DNA of 17,288 nucleotides from DASRRB01 sp036732755. Its GTDB lineage: Bacteria > Planctomycetota > B15-G4 > SIAN01. Position numbers and translations under genes: made by a program. The notes under the pieces are model-generated. The model searched no databases. It saw only the letters and a list, made by a program, of their open reading frames with translations, and was not told the origin of the DNA. The DNA lies in NCBI GenBank assembly GCA_036732755.1, contig DAINBU010000108.1:1-17288 (forward strand), written 5' to 3'. Shown in pieces: positions 14,113-17,288 of this stretch. Numbering within the stretch: the stretch's first letter is position 1; each line of letters begins with the position of its first letter.

Positions 14113-15201
14113 TCACGAGGCGAAGCGCGACTTGAGGGAGAGGATCGGCCGCTCGAACCAACGGTACATGAGCAGCGCCGCCGCCACCGTCAGCGCGGCG
14201 CAGCCGACGAAGCGCGCCTCCCTCCCCATCGGGCCGACGCGGGTGTCGACGCGCAGCACGACGTCGAGCACGATCAGGTGCAAGAGGTACATGCCGTAGC
14301 TCACCGCGCCGATCTTCTGCAGCGGCCGCCACGCGAGCGCGCGCGCCGCCATCCCCCCTTCCGCGACGACCACGCTGCCGAGCAGCACGGTCATGAGCAG
14401 GTGGAGCGCGAGGCGCGGCGCGCCGGAGAGGTCGCCGTCGAGGCTCGCGACCGCGACGATCCCGAGCGTCGAGAGCCAGGCCGCCGCCGGACCGAGCGCG
14501 GGCGCGACGCGCCGGAACCCGCGTGGATCGTCGAGCAGGTGCGCGAGCAGGACGCCGAGGCAGATCGGCGTGAAGGTCACCTGCAGGATCTTGCGGTCGT
14601 CGTGCCCGAAGCCGAACCACGACTGGAGCACCGGATCGGCGAGCCGGAAGTTGACGCACTGGTTCACGACGATCAGCACGAGCAGGATCTTCAGCGCGTG
14701 GCGCGGGACGTAACGCTCGACGGGAGGCCAGAGCAGATAGAACTGCTCCTCGGCCGCGAGCGACCAGGTGATCGAGAGCAGCGTGGTCGGCTCGACCCAG
14801 TTCGTGGTGTAGGTGAGGCACCACGGGAGCTCGTCGAAGAAGGCGGCGCGCATCGTCGCTTCGCGCCGCACGAAGAGCAGGACGAGCGCCAGCCCCGCGA
14901 GGATGAGGTAGTAGGGCGGGAAGATGCGCAGCGTGCGGCGCGCGTAGAAGTTCTTCAGCGAGATCGCGCCGGTCCGCGCCCGCTCGCGCAGCAGCAGCGT
15001 CGTGATCAGGAAGCCGCTGATCACGAAGAAGAGGTCGACGCCGAGGAAGCCGTGGCGCGTGGCCGGGAGCGCCGCGTACCCGCCGTGCGCGTGGTGCCAG
15101 ACCACCGTGACGATCGCGAGGCAGCGCAGGCCGTCGAGCGAACGGAAGTTCCGGCGGGCGAGGAAGGCCGCGTGCGATCGCTCCCCGACCTCGTGCGCCA
15201 T
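14113..15201 (-). CDS. OafA/YrhL-type membrane acyltransferase (Acyl_transf_3)
   Basis: The product is 362 residues, the usual length for the transmembrane part of this family. The ATG at 15201 has AGGAAG just upstream. The N-terminus reads NFRSLDGLRCLAIVTVVWHHAHGG, giving the invariant Arg of the DGLR motif and the catalytic His pair H36-H37. GFLGVDLFFVISGFLITTLL, RRTLRIFPPYY and WSLAAEEQFYLLWP are further family signatures, within about ten transmembrane helices. It would transfer an acyl group (often acetyl) to extracytoplasmic sugars such as O-antigen, exopolysaccharide or peptidoglycan; the acceptor cannot be read. It is the first gene of a minus-strand unit with the glycosyltransferase and YdcF genes, and it diverges from the RiPP genes across 115 nt. 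Confidence 0.93.
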   Translation of the reverse strand: MAHEVGERSHAAFLARRNFRSLDGLRCLAIVTVVWHHAHGGYAALPATRHGFLGVDLFFVISGFLITTLLLRERARTGAISLKNFYARRTLRIFPPYYLILAGLALVLLFVRREATMRAAFFDELPWCLTYTTNWVEPTTLLSITWSLAAEEQFYLLWPPVERYVPRHALKILLVLIVVNQCVNFRLADPVLQSWFGFGHDDRKILQVTFTPICLGVLLAHLLDDPRGFRRVAPALGPAAAWLSTLGIVAVASLDGDLSGAPRLALHLLMTVLLGSVVVAEGGMAARALAWRPLQKIGAVSYGMYLLHLIVLDVVLRVDTRVGPMGREARFVGCAALTVAAALLMYRWFERPILSLKSRFAS

Positions 15202-15238
15202 CGCTTCCTGCCACCCCTCCGTCCGTCGAAGCGGCGCG

Positions 15239-15244
15239 ACGATA
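15239..15244 (-). promoter_or_regulatory. Weak candidate -10 element for the acyltransferase operon
   Basis: Minus-strand TATCGT (a TAnnnT match) lies 37 nt upstream of ATG 15201, within the divergent intergenic region. No -35 is evident. The region also carries GTCC runs at 15221-15225 and 15261-15271, of unknown meaning. Confidence 0.22.
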
Positions 15245-15303
15245 ACGATCCCGCGCGCGCGTCCGTCCGTCCGCCGCCGGCCCGGTGCGCGCGACCGCGT
15301 GGA

Positions 15304-15309
15304 TAGGAT
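15304..15309 (+). promoter_or_regulatory. TAGGAT: candidate -10 (leaderless) or Shine-Dalgarno of the PqqD gene
   Basis: TAGGAT lies 7 nt before ATG 15317. This spacing fits the TAnnnT element of leaderless transcripts. The embedded AGGA, 8 nt from the ATG, could equally be a normal ribosome site. The sequence alone does not decide. Confidence 0.3.
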
Positions 15310-15316
15310 CGCCGCC

Positions 15317-15658
15317 ATGCCCTCCCCGAATCCGGCCGGACCCGGCGGGCGCGAGCCCGACTTCGACGCGACCGCGCGCTTCGTCGCGCGCCACCGCAGC
15401 GCGTCGTGCCGGCTCGGCTCGGAGGCGGTCGTCCTCGACATCGATCAAGGGAAGTACTTCGGTCTCAACGACGTCGCCGCGCGCGTCTACGAGCTGCTCG
15501 AACAGCCGCACGCGCTGTCCGAGCTGCGCGACGCGATCGTGGCGGAGTACGAGGTCGCGCCCGAGGCCTGCGAGAGCGACGTGCGCCTGCTGCTGCGGGA
15601 GCTGCTCGAGCTCGGACTGATCGAGATGGTCGGTGGCCCTCCTCGCCCTCCTTCCTAA
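15317..15658 (+). CDS. PqqD-like RiPP leader-recognition protein (lasso B1 type)
   Basis: The product is 113 residues. After a Pro/Gly-rich start, the PqqD fold spans about residues 24-105: AVVLDIDQGKYFGLNDVAARVYELL, then LSELRDAIVAEYEV, then SDVRLLLRELLELGLIEM. Such domains bind the leader of a precursor peptide and present it to the modifying enzymes. As a stand-alone protein next to a B2-type peptidase it matches lasso-peptide B1 proteins. Its likely target is the precursor at 16372, whose leader carries the Y..P.V...G signature these proteins bind (known for the family, inferred here). It is the first gene of the plus-strand unit and its end overlaps the B2 gene by 26 nt. Confidence 0.9.
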   Translation: MPSPNPAGPGGREPDFDATARFVARHRSASCRLGSEAVVLDIDQGKYFGLNDVAARVYELLEQPHALSELRDAIVAEYEVAPEACESDVRLLLRELLELGLIEMVGGPPRPPS

Positions 15659-16085
15659 GTGGCGCGCGCTCGCGCCCGGCGACCGCCGCCTGGTCCGCGA
15701 GGCGCTCCTCTGGTTCCTCGCGATCCGCGTCGCCCTGCGCCTCCTCCCCTTCGCGCGCGTCGCCCGCTGGGCCGAGCGGCGCCACCGTGGCCGCGAGGGC
15801 CGCGCGCGGCCCGCCGCGCCCGGGGAGACGCCGGCGCGCATCGGCTGGGCGACCGCCGCGGTCGCGCGCCGCGTCGCGCCGCCGCGCAGCTGCCTCGCGC
15901 AGGCGCTGACGGCGCAGGTGATGCTCGGCGCGCGCGGACGCGCGGCGACGATCCGCTTCGGCGCAAAGCGCGAGGGCGCGGCGCCGCTCGACGCCCACGC
16001 CTGGCTCGAGTGCGACGGCGCCGTGCTGGTCGGCGACGAGACGCGCGGCGACTTCGTCGAGCTGCACGACCGCAGTACATATTGA
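15633..16085 (+). CDS. Lasso-type B2 leader peptidase (transglutaminase-like cysteine protease)
   Basis: The product is 150 residues from a GTG that overlaps the PqqD gene by 26 nt; no other start precedes the conserved core. The N-terminal half is basic and hydrophobic (LVREALLWFLAIRVALRLLPF), as in most B2 proteins. The catalytic core follows: RSCLAQALTAQVML with C87, DAHAWLECDGAVLVGD with H122, and D135 as the probable third residue. This Cys-His-Asp set is the signature of the Transglut_core3/lasso B2 family, which cuts the leader from the precursor, usually just after a Thr at position -2. It would work with the PqqD-like B1. The short tail (FVELHDRSTY) appears complete. Confidence 0.9.
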   Translation: MALLALLPKWRALAPGDRRLVREALLWFLAIRVALRLLPFARVARWAERRHRGREGRARPAAPGETPARIGWATAAVARRVAPPRSCLAQALTAQVMLGARGRAATIRFGAKREGAAPLDAHAWLECDGAVLVGDETRGDFVELHDRSTY

Positions 16086-16159
16086 GGAAGCGATTCGTAC
16101 CCGGCGGGCCGACGGCCGGACGTGTCGGACATTGCGCGCGGCGATGGCGCACTCGCTTC

Positions 16160-16201
16160 CCGACTCGGTCGCGCGGCGGCGCGACGAGTCGGACGTTTCT
16201 T
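16160..16201 (+). terminator. Terminator or attenuator hairpin between B2 and the precursor
   Basis: A 14-bp stem (16160-16174 with 16179-16192, one bulged G at 16168, GGCG loop) is followed by ACG and TTTCTTCC. It lies 75 nt after the B2 stop and upstream of the precursor. It could end the B1-B2 transcript or partly attenuate read-through, so that precursor and enzymes are made in different amounts. The T-run is interrupted and offset by 3 nt. Confidence 0.5.
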
Positions 16202-16252
16202 CCAGCGGGGTCACGGCGTTCGTGCGCCGTGTCCGAACTGAGGGAGAACCCA

Positions 16253-16375
16253 TTGCAGCGAAGGGACTCACGCGACGAAGCACTGCACGCGTGGAAGGTT
16301 CTGACGCTATTCCACCGCTTCCAGGGCCCGCAGAAAGTTGTCGAAGCCGCCGCGAGTACGAGGACCCATTCGTGA
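16253..16375 (+). CDS. Possible 40-codon ORF coupled to the precursor gene
   Basis: A TTG at 16253 has a good ribosome site (AGGGAG, 16241-16246, 6 nt spacing) and opens 40 codons that end exactly on the precursor start with a GTGA overlap. An in-frame GTG at 16229 would give 48. The product is charged and then helical (DEALHAWKVLTLFHRFQ) and matches nothing I know. Codons ending in G or C are about 72%, lower than in firm genes here but higher than in the other two frames. It may be a leader ORF that couples translation to the precursor, a small accessory peptide, or noncoding leader RNA. Confidence 0.35.
   Translation: MQRRDSRDEALHAWKVLTLFHRFQGPQKVVEAAASTRTHS
16360..16364 (+). promoter_or_regulatory. 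Ribosome binding site of the precursor peptide gene
   Basis: GAGGA ends 7 nt before GTG 16372. This is the only in-frame start in the region with a proper Shine-Dalgarno, so the precursor is 57 residues rather than part of the longer open frame beginning at 16132. Confidence 0.65.
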
Positions 16376-16545
16376 CCGCATCCCCCCCGCCCCCGTCCGC
16401 CCAGCCTCCGTCCCCGCGTCTCCCCAAGAAGGCGTACCAGGCGCCTCGCGTCCAGGTCCACGGCGACGTGAAGACGCTCACCGGCTCCGGCATTCACGCG
16501 GGGGGCGTCAACCCCTTCGCGACGTCGCGCCACCTGTTCAGCTGA
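16372..16545 (+). CDS. Lasso-type RiPP precursor peptide with an acid-free core
   Basis: The product is 57 residues. A Pro/Ser-rich N-terminus is followed by KK and the leader motif YQAPRVQVHGDVKTLTG. Y22, P25, V27, G31 and T37 fall at exactly the spacing of the lasso leader signature (Y, +3 P, +5 L/V, +9 G, +15 T). With T37 at position -2, the core is S39-S57: SGIHAGGVNPFATSRHLFS. Lasso cores normally have Asp or Glu at position 7, 8 or 9 to form the ring; here those are Gly, Val and Asn. D32, in the leader, is the only acidic residue in the whole peptide. The C-terminal residue is Ser, a possible target of the adjacent kinase. The gene follows B1 and B2 and precedes the kinase by 38 nt. The locus context makes a RiPP precursor likely; a true lasso fold is doubtful. 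Confidence 0.75.
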   Translation: MTASPPPPSAQPPSPRLPKKAYQAPRVQVHGDVKTLTGSGIHAGGVNPFATSRHLFS

Positions 16546-16583
16546 ACGGAAGCGCGCGCGCACCGTCGCGTCCGCCGTCGCAC

Positions 16584-17288
16584 TTGTTCGCATACGCGGC
16601 GCACGGCCTCTCGATCCAGAGCGACCTCGCGCTCCCCGAACTGCGCCTCGCCCTTTCGGAGACGACGGAGCCGTCGCTCTCGATCCGCATCGAGCCGCGC
16701 GGCGGCGCGCCCTCGACGGCCGGATTCGACGTCGACATCGCTCCCGACGCCGTCGCCTTCGACCACTTCGAGTTCGGCCGCGTGACCGTGCACGGCGGGC
16801 GCGAGATCGTCGTCCGGCCGCACGAACGCGCCGACGAGCGCGCTCTCGCGCTCTTCCTCGCCGGTCCCGCGCTGGCCGTCGCCCTCCACCAGCGCGGCCT
16901 GCTCGTGCTGCACGCGACGGCGATCGCGATCGGCGGGCGGGCGCTCGCGATCCTCGGCGAGAAGGGCGCCGGCAAGTCGACGCTGGCCGCCGCCCTGACG
17001 CGCCGCGGCCACCGCCTGCTCTCCGACGACGTCGTGGCGATCGAGGAGCGCGACGGCGCATCCTTCGCGCTCGCCGGGACGGCGTCGCTCAAGATCCAGC
17101 CCGAGGCGGCGCGCGCGCTCGGCGTCGATCCGGGGACGCTCGCGCCGCTCCATCCCGACGCGGAGAAGCGCGCGTGGCCGGGCGGCACCGGCGAGGACGC
17201 GCCGACGGCGACGCCGATCACGACGCTGCTGGTCGCCTCCGCCGGCACCAAGCCCTCGCTCGCGCCGCTCGCCGCGCCGGCGGCCTTC
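16584..17288 (+). CDS. HPr-kinase-like protein of a RiPP cluster (cut by the right edge)
   Basis: The first 235 residues are visible. No ATG or GTG fits the frame, but a TTG at 16584 places MFAYAAHGLSIQSDLALPEL exactly where family members begin; no ribosome site is clear. The N-terminal domain (about 1-105) is followed by LLVLHATAIAIGGRALAILGEKGAGKSTLAAAL, with Walker A GEKGAGKS at 125-132 and a preceding His. RGHRLLSDDVVAIE then carries the D148-D149 pair of the HprK/P fold. In paeninodin-type lasso clusters such kinases phosphorylate the C-terminal Ser of the precursor; HPr-related kinases also occur in other PqqD-containing clusters of unclear role. It follows the precursor by 38 nt, so it is probably co-transcribed. 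The C-terminus is missing. Confidence 0.85.
   Translation, partial: MFAYAAHGLSIQSDLALPELRLALSETTEPSLSIRIEPRGGAPSTAGFDVDIAPDAVAFDHFEFGRVTVHGGREIVVRPHERADERALALFLAGPALAVALHQRGLLVLHATAIAIGGRALAILGEKGAGKSTLAAALTRRGHRLLSDDVVAIEERDGASFALAGTASLKIQPEAARALGVDPGTLAPLHPDAEKRAWPGGTGEDAPTATPITTLLVASAGTKPSLAPLAAPAAF

Noticed and set aside
12611..14299. 562-codon plus-strand open frame opposite the glycosyltransferase
   Set aside because: It is a charged Arg/Glu/Asp low-complexity product, whereas the minus strand encodes a clear multi-helix membrane protein.
15259..15273. GTCC tandem run in the divergent intergenic region
   Set aside because: Only about three short units; not enough to call a regulatory or phase-variable repeat.
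14056..16132. Possible fusion of the glycosyltransferase frame with sequence reading from 16132
   Set aside because: The frame stays open upstream only because stops are rare. The part above 14056 is low-complexity and antisense to B1, B2 and the acyltransferase. The ribosome site at 14049-14054 marks the real start.
16132..16371. N-terminal extension of the precursor to 137 residues
   Set aside because: The upstream codons have poor third-position GC and no family pattern, and the terminator-like stem lies in them. GTG 16372 with GAGGA at 7 nt is much better.
16481..16509. Double-glycine (AGG) cleavage site in the precursor, as in C39-processed bacteriocins
   Set aside because: No C39 peptidase/ABC transporter is seen, and the leader matches the lasso pattern with a B2 peptidase next door.
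1..17288. CRISPR arrays, tRNA or rRNA genes, transposases
   Set aside because: I found no regularly spaced direct repeats, cloverleaf-like sequences, rRNA-like stretches or transposase motifs.

Overview
The window is very GC-rich DNA of about 70% G+C with strong third-position GC. It carries tightly packed, mostly chromosomal-looking genes from a Gram-negative bacterium. Secreted and lipid-anchored proteins, an outer-membrane beta-barrel, a CRTAC1 (FG-GAP/UnbV) protein paired with a TPR protein, and redoxins ending in a GCSIK-type motif together suggest Planctomycetota, Acidobacteriota or a related soil/marine lineage. This placement is an inference from gene content. I see no rRNA, tRNA, CRISPR array or insertion sequence.

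Left part (1-4974). A fragment of a minus-strand membrane protein is cut by the left edge. To its right the plus strand carries a small anchored coiled-coil protein, a single-cysteine redoxin, a CAPC thioredoxin-like protein, an outer-membrane beta-barrel lipoprotein, a BioF2/CelD-type acetyltransferase and NAD(P)H-hydrate epimerase (nnrE). The last two overlap by 4 nt. A terminator-like hairpin lies inside the signal-peptide codons of the CAPC protein.

Middle part (5011-11693, minus strand). A CRTAC1 protein and a secreted TPR protein overlap by 4 nt (ATGA). A promoter-like TATACT lies upstream of them, and a 16-bp hairpin separates them from the gene to the right. That gene encodes a large lipoprotein with three BACON-like Ig repeats, a PKD domain and a parallel beta-helix. 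Its 368-nt upstream gap contains a three-tier nested stem-loop.

Right part. A minus-strand operon (15201 down to 11694) encodes an OafA-type acyltransferase, a GT39-like membrane glycosyltransferase and a YdcF/DUF218 protein, suggesting surface-glycan work. Diverging from it on the plus strand is the most interesting locus, a RiPP (ribosomally made, modified peptide) cluster of lasso-peptide type running off the right edge. It has a PqqD-like leader-recognition protein (B1), a transglutaminase-fold leader peptidase (B2), a hairpin, a possible 40-codon ORF, a 57-residue precursor and an HPr-kinase-like protein.

The precursor has the lasso leader signature (Y..P.V...G.....T), but its predicted 19-residue core, SGIHAGGVNPFATSRHLFS, contains no Asp or Glu. 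The ordinary isopeptide ring therefore cannot form. Asn sits at core position 9 and Ser is the C-terminal residue. The neighbouring kinase recalls paeninodin-type enzymes that phosphorylate the precursor's C-terminal Ser. The window ends before any cyclase, so whether this is an odd lasso peptide or another peptide class cannot be settled here.
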